In this document: piece by piece, positions 33,067 through 57,188 of the stretch | Layout: the number at the start of each line of letters is the position of its first letter | Numbering within the stretch: the stretch's first letter is position 1 | Assembly (NCBI GenBank): GCA_904063045.1 | Contig: CAJFCJ010000002.1 | Span: forward strand, 2,006,422 to 2,070,421 | DNA length: 64,000 nt | Direction: 5' to 3' | DNA from: Dimorphilus gyrociliatus | Taxonomy: Eukaryota > Annelida > Polychaeta > Dinophilidae | The notes under the pieces: model-generated | Database searches by the model: none | What the model saw: only the letters and a program-made list of their open reading frames with translations | Told to the model about the DNA's origin: nothing | Position numbers and translations under genes: made by a program

Positions 33067-34580
33067 ATGAACTTGGAGGGAAATAATCCAATCATCATCC
33101 TACCACGCAGAAAAAAAGACTTATTAGAGGCATATATTCTAGCTATACCGGCGGGCCTTGTGGGCGCTCATCACTACTATCTACGCAATTATGGACGAGG
33201 AGTTCTCTATACATTGACTTTAGGACTACTAGGAATGGGATGGCTTATGGACATATTCCGAATGTCGATTCTAGTCAAAAGAGCCAACTTGAAATTAGAA
33301 GAACCAGAAAATATTGAATGTAAACAGAAATATATTGGAGATGCCTATACATTTTGGCTCCCATTTGGATTATTGGGTAATTTCTTAAAACATTCTAAAT
33401 AATGATATTACGCTCACTTGTGTTATTTTATTACGGCTATTGATTTGCTTATTAGTAGTAATGATATCAATGTTTATTTCTCTCCTTAGAGACAGTTTAC
33501 AATCACGTAGACAAAAGTTATTCATTTTTTATTTATAGGATTTCATCAATATTATTTAAGAAGATGGTCGTGGGGAATAGCTTATTCTTTAACGTTTGGG
33601 CTTCTTGGTATCGGTTGGCTAGTGGACGGATGTCGAATGTATAAATTAGTTAGAAAATACAATACAGATATGGCTATCCGATTGGAAAATTCTCCAAACT
33701 ATAAAGAAAAACAATTGTTGGATACTTACATTATAGCAATAACACCTGCGGGTATTTTTGGAATGCATCATTTCTATTTGGGTAGATGTTGTTGGGGATT
33801 TCTCTATCTCTTTACCTTTGGATTATGTGGACTTGGTTGGTTGTCAGACCTAATAAGATTATCAATGATAGTTAAAAGAACAAATGAAAGCAAGAGATCT
33901 AAGCCCGACTATCCTATCAAATATGTCGATGAAGCTTACACACTTATTTTACCACCACTTGGTCTTTTAGGCTTACATCATTACTATTTGAGACGCTACG
34001 GTTGGGGTGTTGCTTATACATGTACTTTCGGTTGTTTCGGTGTTGGTTGGATTTTTGATTTATTTCGATTGTCCAAATTAGTACATCAGGTTAATGCCAG
34101 GTAAGATAATGAAAAATTCACTTGAAAGATCGTAACTAATTTCAAATCTGTCATAGGGCAAAACAAAAAAAGTCTATTCGAGATCTTGTTCAGTCGTACG
34201 TGAATGAGCATCAAGCCGGTCCCCAGCATATTGTTCCACCTCCAACTACACATTCTTGTACTGAATTGGAAGCGCCTCCTTCATATGAAATTGCAATGGC
34301 GACATCGGCTAGACAGCCCTCTCCTTTGCCTCCTCCACGACCTCCACCTCCAAGAGACTTCCACAGTTTGGCGATGGAAAGTTCTTCAGAACTAGGTGGA
34401 TTCAACAATATCGCTAACGAACAGAAGCGAATGGTTATCGAAGCTCATCAAAGGGCAGCAGCAGCAGAACAAGCACAGCCTGAACCAGCAGAAAATTCAA
34501 CATTAGGAGGGTTTGAAACGATAGCCTTAGAACAAAAGCGAATGGTCGAAGAGGCCAATAGAAGTCAACAACTCGTTTAG
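33067..34580 (+). CDS. Protein with four tandem TM2 domains
   Basis: Three exons: 33067-33376, 33539-34100 and 34157-34580, giving 431 residues in phase. Four consecutive TM2 modules (two membrane helices joined by a short polar turn), each with the G-hHhfYLrr-y-wG-ly--TfGl-G-GWl-D--R pattern: GLVGAHHYYLRNYGRGVLY, then GFHQYYLRRWSWGIAY (split by intron 1), GMHHFYLGRCCWGFLYL and GLHHYYLRRYGWGVAY. Eight membrane helices are therefore predicted. The cytosolic tail (exon 3) is proline-rich, with PPSYEIAM (a PPxY-type WW-binding motif), a PPPRPPPP run and two copies of a LGGF-IA-EQKRMV motif. Typical TM2D1-3 proteins carry one such pair of helices, so this multi-copy form is unusual. Function unknown. 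Confidence 0.88.
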
Positions 34581-35648
34581 AGGAAGATAAAGAACCAAGT
34601 TTATAGTACTCATAAATGACGAGGAACTTTTTAGATGTAATTTTTATACATACTCTATAAACATAATCAAAATTTTTAACACAATATTCTTATCCAGAAC
34701 TTTTTACACTAAGATTTGTAATCTAACCTATTTGAATGTTGTGCATCTTATCTAATATCAATACCTTCATTCGTCCAATATTCAAATATAAGACAAAGTT
34801 ATCATCACTCTCAAAAGATGGAAGAAGACCGACAAGTGAAGAGAAGTTTTTTTTTGTATTTAACTACATACACTGTATATGTATCGTTTTGTTTATACAA
34901 TTTGCAGTAGAACATATACTGTATATTTTCCTATAGTTTGTCAATATGTAAATAGCGAAAATTATAAAATAAAAATCTTTTCCAATTATTAATTAGCTTG
35001 ATATTGAAAATATAAAAGAATAATAAAACTGAGGAAGTTAAAATAAATAAAATTCGTGAACTTTAGCCAAAAAAAGAATTAAGGCTATTTTATTATAAGT
35101 TTTTTAGAAAATATCACAAAGTTTGTCAAACACATGTAACATGCACAAACGAGGATGTCCTATTATGCATTAAAAAAAAAAAAACTCCACAGTGAACAAA
35201 CTTTTTTTTTGTTTCAAGTACGATTAAAAGCATAAATCGAACTGTTTAATAGGCTACTGTAATTTTTATAAGATGCAAAAAAAAAAAGAAGAAAATAGAA
35301 AAATAAATACTATAAATGGTATAAATTATATATACATAATAAAGCATGTATATATAATTATATATGATTTATATATTTATATAGTGTATATATTTTTCAA
35401 ATATTCAAATGTTCTTGTGGATGGGAAGAGGGAGAGTACTTAATAAGCGGGACAGGGAGGGGATGAGGGGTAGGGAGGGAAGGAGACAGAATTCAAAGTG
35501 CTTATTTTTTTTTTCGTACTAAATTTTACTAAACTTACTTTCATACAATGCAGAAAATCCAGCATAAAAAATAAATAAATGAAGTCATTCTCTCGATGTT
35601 AATAGCAAGCACATGATCAACAGAGATAACGACTTTCATGACTTAAGC
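34581..35648. other. Convergent 3' spacer with G-quadruplex tract
   Basis: Between the TM2 gene stop and the kinesin-13 stop. Poly-A tracts, AT-rich DNA, two ACTGTATAT-type motifs (about 34873 and 34918) and a sharply G-rich stretch at 35449-35479 with six runs of three or more G. No coding signal. Confidence 0.6.
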
Positions 35649-40330
<4,682 letters not shown>

Positions 40331-40623
40331 TTTACACTATGAAGATAAGTTAAAATGAGTGAGAAGAATTGTTTCAATATGGGATTAATAGTTAATTTTG
40401 ACAGATTGCAGTTGAGAAGCTGAAATTCTGTGCCAAAACAGCCTTTTTCAAGCCGACATCTTTGAATTTTTGTTGTTTAAGACATTGTCGAATAAATTTT
40501 TTCAAATCGTATTTATTTATGTTATATCAAATAAAAAAATATTTTTAATCATTCAAAATGGCCAAAGACTATTAAAATAAATTTTATACGAAAATCCTGG
40601 TATCTTGAAAAAAAATGTTCAAT

Positions 40624-40633
40624 TCTCGCGAGA
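40624..40633. promoter_or_regulatory. TCTCGCGAGA palindrome upstream of kinesin-13
   Basis: Perfect 10-bp TCTCGCGAGA, about 290 bp upstream of the kinesin-13 start, in a 430-bp spacer also bounded by the PIGG stop codon. In vertebrates this exact element is a core-promoter site bound by BANP. Seen in sequence; function here is inferred. Confidence 0.5.
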
Positions 40634-40762
40634 CTTCTGGTCTTATACTGAAGTCTCGAGCAACTGCCGCCAATTCGTTAATTTGAATGTATCAAAGCCC
40701 ATTCCTGATAGGTCAATAAATATGCCATCTCTTTGACAATGAATGAGATTTTAAGCTCTTAA

Positions 40763-43186
40763 CTATTTATTTATTATAACCAAAACAATCGAGAACAGGG
40801 AGACTAAAACAAATTCGATTCCAACATATAAGAATTTAGGCGCAAACACTGTCCAGACGAACAAATGATAACGATTAATAACTGTACCAACCGAGAACAC
40901 ACAAAATTCTAGAGAAAACAATACCAAATTTAAATTAACATCTAAATCGGATCGTAATCGAGAAACTAAAGCGGTAAACCAATTGACTGGGCCGCTATAC
41001 GTGCACAAAAACATATTAAATGCGGCAATTGCTGGAACATTTTCAGTTAGACCAACAAAAGCCGAAGCAAGATCAACAGTAGAGAGTTTATTAGAATTAC
41101 CTAAGTAAAAAAATGAACTCTTACCGAATATATAGTATGCCAAAGAAATATCGACAGGCTTTAATCCTGTTGATAGCTTGAATAAGAGAATCTCTTGTAA
41201 ATACAAAATACTAAGAGCTGGAGCGTGTCTAGGCCTGAGAAGTAACAATGAAAAAATACATAAAGAATGTCTCCAGTTCCTATAGTATATACCTAATAAT
41301 AGACTTATTACAATCGCTGTTCTTGCATAAAACACTTGCACAACAAAGTATTTACTAACTCCTGCAAAAATTAGTCCTATTATAAACCATAAAAAAGCTG
41401 TATCTTTTGATAAAAAGCACCAAGCTATAACCAAGTTGGATATAAGGAAGATTACCACTAAATGGGTCTCGTTCTCATCCAAAAAATCGCCAACATCGGG
41501 TAAATGAGACCATTTGTCACCAGAAGAAGTCCAAATCCTTTGTAATCTACACAGTATACAAATAGCGACTGTTAACAGGCATGTTTGAAGCTTGGTTTTT
41601 GGACATTTTAAAATTGAATCTCTACACATTAAGACCACTATTGTTACAGAAAAAAGATAAAAGCATTGGTGTTCTTCTTCAATAAAACTTGTCGAAAGAA
41701 GAGAAAGAGAGTGTAAAATAAGCAAAAAGTAGTATTTTGGGAAAGGATGTCGAAGTGGTGAATTAGCTAATCCATAAACCATAATACATACTGTTAAAAG
41801 ACCAACCAAATTCACTATAATAGAAATACTAGAGAAAGCTGGTGATGTAGTTCTTCCTGTGGAAAATACTAATAAGCTTAACGATAAGAATCCAAATATT
41901 ATCCAAAAACTATAAGTTTTTGGAAATATTATTTCCTTTACAAACAGTAAATGCATGGTAGATACAACAACTATAATGACACCATACCATAGACCGAATG
42001 AGTCAAATTCAATAAAGTTATTCTTTTTATCATTACTTATTTTTTGTATGGCCGCTCTATAACTTTCAACTGCTTTCTTATAATGTTTCATTGAATTTGA
42101 AGTTAGAAATGTTTCATGAGAATGATAAGCTGCTTTTAGCATAAACGATGTTTCATCTGTTGCGAATATGGAAATTTGTTGGGCATTTGAGTGAAAACAT
42201 TTTAAAACATCTCTTGGAGAGAGAATATCTTCAACAGCTTCTCGTATAACAATCCCCAAGTTATTTTTGGGTATTGCTAAAGCAAACAGGCACGAAAGCG
42301 TTGGAACAGAATCAATTTGATTAACTTCAATATAATTCTTTCTTTTTCCATGGAATTGTTTTGAAAGCAGTATAAATGGAGTTTTTACTTCGGATTGTGA
42401 CGCTCCGCCGTGACTTCCAGCGTCATTCATTCCGTGATCTCCACAAACAACAATCAATGCTTTATCATCAAGATTATTGGAAATTAATTTTACGATGTCA
42501 CTCATCTCTTGTAGTTTAGGTGGGACCAAATGGCTTCTAGGACCAATTAAGTGGCCAATATGATCCAGACCGAGGTAGTGAAGAATCATTATTGACCAAT
42601 CCTTCTTATATATTTCGACTTTTACGTTTCTAGTAACATTTTGGTCAACCTCGGTATAATCGTTTACGAAAAATGATGTTGTTCCTTCTTCACGAGCAAA
42701 TTTGTCAGGAAAGAGTTTAATCCAAGTATCGTCACCGTAAAAAGTTATTTTATGATTGCTTTCCTTCAGTTGATAAATTATATTATCATATTGCAGTTCA
42801 GGGGAAGCTAAGTTTACGATTACATCAATAAAAACCGATACATCTCCTGTTGTTAGAGCCTTGATTCTCGGTAAAGTAACCGTTGGTATGTTAGCTTCAG
42901 CCTCAAACACTCTAGCTTGCCCATTATACATCAAGTCACGTATGAAAGGTATTTGTTCAACATGATCCATTCGTAAAGCATCAATAACAACAAAAACGAG
43001 TCTACTAAATGATTTTTCAGGTGGGGATGACACATTATTAGACGGTTCCCAAGCAACTTTTTTTACATCGTTGTAGCCGGTAATAGAGACTTTTGGAGGT
43101 AGATAACACTTAAATATTAAACAGATACCTATGAGATGAGTAAAAATAGCTAATAAAGATAATTTGGAAGTTATATTCATTGTCAT
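40763..43186 (-). CDS. PIGG: GPI ethanolamine phosphate transferase 2
   Basis: ER multi-pass enzyme that adds ethanolamine phosphate to the second mannose of the GPI anchor; alkaline-phosphatase-superfamily lumenal domain. One uninterrupted exon of 807 residues. Catalytic marks: FVVIDALRMDH (metal-binding Asp about 69), EANIPTVTLPRIKALTTG with the Thr nucleophile at about 102-104, FYGDDTWIKLFP, ILHYLGLDHIGHLIGP and VCGDHGMNDAGSHGG. The N-terminal anchor and about ten hydrophobic segments from residue 400 on are as in PIGG. IKALTTG and YGDDTWIKLFP match PIGG rather than PIGN/PIGO. It has no intron although most neighbours have many. The start is 253 bp from the RPS7 leader on the other strand, so the two probably share a divergent promoter. 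Confidence 0.93.
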   Translation of the reverse strand: MTMNITSKLSLLAIFTHLIGICLIFKCYLPPKVSITGYNDVKKVAWEPSNNVSSPPEKSFSRLVFVVIDALRMDHVEQIPFIRDLMYNGQARVFEAEANIPTVTLPRIKALTTGDVSVFIDVIVNLASPELQYDNIIYQLKESNHKITFYGDDTWIKLFPDKFAREEGTTSFFVNDYTEVDQNVTRNVKVEIYKKDWSIMILHYLGLDHIGHLIGPRSHLVPPKLQEMSDIVKLISNNLDDKALIVVCGDHGMNDAGSHGGASQSEVKTPFILLSKQFHGKRKNYIEVNQIDSVPTLSCLFALAIPKNNLGIVIREAVEDILSPRDVLKCFHSNAQQISIFATDETSFMLKAAYHSHETFLTSNSMKHYKKAVESYRAAIQKISNDKKNNFIEFDSFGLWYGVIIVVVSTMHLLFVKEIIFPKTYSFWIIFGFLSLSLLVFSTGRTTSPAFSSISIIVNLVGLLTVCIMVYGLANSPLRHPFPKYYFLLILHSLSLLSTSFIEEEHQCFYLFSVTIVVLMCRDSILKCPKTKLQTCLLTVAICILCRLQRIWTSSGDKWSHLPDVGDFLDENETHLVVIFLISNLVIAWCFLSKDTAFLWFIIGLIFAGVSKYFVVQVFYARTAIVISLLLGIYYRNWRHSLCIFSLLLLRPRHAPALSILYLQEILLFKLSTGLKPVDISLAYYIFGKSSFFYLGNSNKLSTVDLASAFVGLTENVPAIAAFNMFLCTYSGPVNWFTALVSRLRSDLDVNLNLVLFSLEFCVFSVGTVINRYHLFVWTVFAPKFLYVGIEFVLVSLFSIVLVIINK

Positions 43187-43438
43187 TGACTGTCAATTAA
43201 AACTTTTAAGGATATTTATCATGTTTGTTTCGGTACTATGAAAATTGGAATCATAGGCCTGTAATTCAACATGGTTCCGATTTTTCAAAGAAGTGTCCAT
43301 TTATGCCCCGCATACAAATTTTTTAATTTTTAAAATTATTTAATATAAAATAAATAAGTAATAGCATATTTTAAGACTGTAAATAAAGAAATATACAGAG
43401 CGGAAATAAATTGATTTAATAAATGCGGAGCTAGCCAA

Positions 43439-43467
43439 CTTCCTTTTCCGCCGCACGTTCAACGAAG
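43439..43467 (+). promoter_or_regulatory. RPS7: RPS7 noncoding first exon with 5' TOP tract
   Basis: CTTCCTTTTCCG at 43439-43450 is a terminal-oligopyrimidine tract beginning with C, the mark of translational-machinery mRNAs. It is followed by a donor AACGAAG|GTAGGG (43467/43468). The matching acceptor CCTTTCAG lies directly before the start codon at 43657. Inferred transcription start: 43439. Confidence 0.7.
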
Positions 43468-43656
43468 GTAGGGAAATGCTGTTTTTTTGTAGAAAACCCT
43501 CATATTTTAGCCATATAAAAGACCTTATAAACCTTTTACCATTGGATATATATAGATCGATATATACTCCTGTATTCCCAAGTGTTATATAATTCTGATT
43601 GTATTTATTTGTCAAGATAATTTGGGATTTAATATGTGACATATTTGGCCTTTCAG

Positions 43657-44654
43657 ATGTATTCGGCAAGTGCGAAAATCTTAAAGCCTTCGGGCGTAAA
43701 GCCAGATGATTTTGAATCAAGCATCTCTCAAGCTTTGTTGGAACTCGAGATGAATAGTGACCTCAAAGCTCAACTCCGTGAATTGTACATCATCGGAGCC
43801 AAGGTAATTTTCTTTATCTACACAAGGCCAAGAAACTGCGAACAGCCGTTAATTCTTAGTAGTTTACTCTTGAATTAGATAAACGCAGTATTAGTGCTAC
43901 ATACTCATAACAAAATATTCTGTAATTAAATGTCTGAGTAATAAGTGCTTTGGCGGACAAAAGACTAACATGTTAATAGAGTTCAATCGAACAATCCTTT
44001 CTTCTAGATATCTAAAAATTCGTCTAACATTTAAGTTTTGACCATATGAAATTTACCCTTCAGGAAATTGACGCTGGAAGTAAGAAGGCGATCGTAATCA
44101 GCGTACCTGTTCCTCAGCTAAGATCCTATCAAAAAATTCAGAGTCGTCTTGTGCGTGAACTCGAGAAGAAGTTTAGTGGAAAACACGTCGTTATTGTAGC
44201 AAATAGGCGTATTCTTCCTAAACCATCAAGGAAAATGAGGAATAAAATGAAGCAAAAGAGACCACGTAGCAGAACGTTGATGGCGGTACATGATGCCATT
44301 TTGGAAGATATTTGCTTTCCTGGCGAAATTATCGGCAAGAGAATCCGCGTCAAGTTGGATGGTTCGAAGTTAATAAAAGTACATTTGGATAAGAACCAAC
44401 AAACCAATGTTGAACACAAGGTATGAATAAACATTTATTTTATCCAAAGTGTTGAGAACGCTGACAATCAATTTTTATTGTCTCGATAATTAAACTTTGG
44501 AAAATAAATTACGAGAGCATTTTTTACCTACTGAAAGTAAGATTCAATAGACTGATTGCTTTCGTATGCATTCCAGGTGGATACTTTCCAACACGTCTAC
44601 AAGAAACTAACTGGAAAAGATGTTGTGTTCGAATTTCCGGAGAATGTTCTTTAA
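43657..44654 (+). CDS. RPS7: 40S ribosomal protein S7 (eS7)
   Basis: Small-subunit ribosomal protein. Three coding exons: 43657-43803, 44064-44420 and 44577-44654, giving 193 residues, close to the normal family length. Highly conserved blocks: [103 protein letters not shown]. The start codon follows the leader-intron acceptor immediately, so the initiator ATG is the first possible one in the spliced message. Convergent with CFAP144, with about 100 bp between stop codons. Confidence 0.98.
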
Positions 44655-44754
44655 AGACCGATAAAGAAATAGAATAAAATACTTTATATGACGTGAATTA
44701 TTTTATTTAGTCAGATCTAGCATTCACAGTAAAAACATTTGTAGAGGAAATTGA

Positions 44755-45212
44755 CTATTGAGTGGTGGCGTTTGCCTGAGCTTCTTTTATTAGCCAGGCA
44801 GTCTCCATGAATTTTGTCATTTCTGACATCTTTGTAGGATGATGGAGTCGTTTGTCTGTCACATCTTTGTCAATCAACGGTTGAGTAATCCACCCGTATT
44901 CTTGATTTGTAGTTTGAGGATTTAGATACTTTCTTGTAGGTTCTTGTTGAGCTCGCTTCATAATACTGACAAAATGCTCATCTTCTTCTCCATCAACGTC
45001 ATGTAATGAATTAGGCTTTGGCGCAATAGTATGAACTGTAAATAATATGTTAACTCTCGAAGTTTAGGCGTTAATCGCTTACTTTTATGAAAAGGATTTA
45101 CGCTGTAATTAGTATACAGCTTCTGAGTTCTTGTCTCCTTCCTGATTGTCTCGACAAGGATGGCATTTTGATGTACTGGATTTTTAGGTACTCTTTCAGG
45201 TTTTTGAGTCAT
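44755..45212 (-). CDS. CFAP144: Cilia- and flagella-associated protein 144 (FAM183 family)
   Basis: Small axonemal protein of motile cilia (microtubule inner protein family in vertebrates). Two exons: 45083-45212 and 44755-45035, giving 136 residues in phase. Matches FAM183/CFAP144 over its length: VPKNPVHQNAILVETIRKE, RTQKLYTNYSVNPFHK, IAPKPNSLHD, RAQQEPTRKYLNPQT, QEYGWITQPLI, DKRLHHP. No membrane segment. Divergent from NUP35 with 374 bp between start codons; a CACGTG lies at 45250-45255, about 40 bp upstream. Confidence 0.9.
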
Positions 45213-45586
45213 GGCAAGTATTTACTCGAAGTCTGCTTCTTCGTTTGATCACGTGTTAGACGGTTGCTAAACAAAACGCTTTCTTCGTACAAAGATAAAT
45301 AAATATCTCTTTATAATTACGTCTAAGTATAAGAAAATATCTTAAATTGGTTGGTACCTGACATTTTAGGAGAACTCTCAACTAAGAAAATTTGTACGAA
45401 AATATGTACATGCTGCTTCCGCTTCCTGTTTACCACTTGTGGATTTGATTGTGGTAGCCGGCGCGTACACGGGTAATATTCGTAATTTTAAGATACAACA
45501 TCACTTTTTGCTTTTATTTTACATGGTAAGGTTATAGAAAATGAAATTTTAACTTTACAGTTTCTAATAGAATCGATTATTGGTAG
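45213..45586. promoter_or_regulatory. Divergent CFAP144/NUP35 promoter with NUP35 leader intron
   Basis: Bidirectional spacer. CACGTG at 45250-45255. A GC-richer patch (GCCGGCGCGTACACGG) ends at 45472 in a donor GGTAATATT, and an acceptor AACTTTACAG ends at 45560, 26 bp before the NUP35 ATG. This suggests a noncoding NUP35 leader exon and an 88-bp leader intron. Confidence 0.5.
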
Positions 45587-46321
45587 ATGAACTTCCAATC
45601 AAATGAACCAATGGTTATGGGTTCACCCCCATCTCCTCAAGCCTACTTGCCGAGTTACCTCTTAGGAGACACGAGCCTTACACAAAAAGATTCACTATCT
45701 CCTAAGTCCCCTTTACAAACAACAACTCCGTCAAAAAGAAAATCCTTAAATGTTTCATTTGCAACACCAGCAGCAACGGAAGTTCGTCAAACACCATCTT
45801 CATCGATTTTAAGTAAAGAAAAGGCTTCAAAGACATCTAAGCCACCAACAGTTGGTTTAATAGACGATGTAAGATCACCAATGAACGCTTCAATGTCATT
45901 TGTCGACAACAAAGACACTTCACTAAGTGAATCTTCATCTGATTTATGTGTCACCGTGTTTGGCTTTGCTCCTGCTTCGGCTTCCTCAGTTCTTCAGCAT
46001 ATGGCCCAGTACGGAAGTATAGTTCGTCAAGAATGTCCTCCCAATAAAAATTGGATGCATTTGCAATATCAAAATAAGATGCAAGCTAACCGAGCTTTAT
46101 CCAAAAACGCTAGAAAGATTGAGATGAATTTAATGATTGGGGTGACCCCATGCGTTGATGGCTCATTTTGCGAAAATAATCAGGTGCAGTCGACAATGAG
46201 ACCGCTTAACGCTGCCTACGAAACTGTAACAAAAGACACAGCTGTCTTTCAAGTGGCTGGAACTCCTACGAAATCAGATTCGATAGTCGGAAAGGCAATG
46301 GAATACTTTCTGGGATGGTAA
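45587..46321 (+). CDS. NUP35: Nucleoporin NUP35 (Nup53)
   Basis: Scaffold/linker nucleoporin that connects inner-ring nucleoporins to the pore membrane. Single coding exon, 244 residues, a little shorter than vertebrate NUP35. N-terminal half is Ser/Pro-rich with the family motifs MGSPPSPQAYLPSYLLGD and VGLIDDVRSP. Central MPPN-type RRM fold: SDLCVTVFGFAPASASSVLQHMAQYGSIV, NWMHLQYQNKMQANRALSKN, MIGVTPC. The C-terminal amphipathic membrane-binding end is SIVGKAMEYFLGW, ending in Trp as in the family. Convergent with otoferlin. Confidence 0.95.
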   Translation: MNFQSNEPMVMGSPPSPQAYLPSYLLGDTSLTQKDSLSPKSPLQTTTPSKRKSLNVSFATPAATEVRQTPSSSILSKEKASKTSKPPTVGLIDDVRSPMNASMSFVDNKDTSLSESSSDLCVTVFGFAPASASSVLQHMAQYGSIVRQECPPNKNWMHLQYQNKMQANRALSKNARKIEMNLMIGVTPCVDGSFCENNQVQSTMRPLNAAYETVTKDTAVFQVAGTPTKSDSIVGKAMEYFLGW

Positions 46322-46667
46322 ATGTTTCTCTTTTGTTCAAGAAAAAAAATATTCATTCTAGAGAGTAAATATGAAAAGAGATTGCATTTTAAGAAACGAG
46401 ATCTCTATAAAGATTTTATAAAAAACCGCGTGTTTTTTCTTATTTGTTACGATTACAAACTGATGTTTTAAAAATTTGTTGATAAAAAGCAGATAACTGT
46501 TGAGATCTCGTATCTTTTTACATTACAGTTGTTAATAGTATTCATAATACATTAATAAACACCTAAACCTAACAAAAAAAACGATTTTTTCAAGTGCTTA
46601 TTTAACAGCTAGAACAACAAGGAAAAATTTGCAAAAGTGTCTTTGATGTTATTTATGCAGTATCATT
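46322..46667. other. Convergent 3' spacer NUP35/otoferlin
   Basis: 345 bp of 3' flanks, AT-rich. Nothing else seen. Confidence 0.6.

Positions 46668-57188
<10,521 letters not shown>

Noticed and set aside
43804-44063. C/D or H/ACA snoRNA in RPS7 intron 1
   Set aside because: An AGATAA hinge-like box and CTGA are present, but no partner C box, and the 3' hairpin would be too short.
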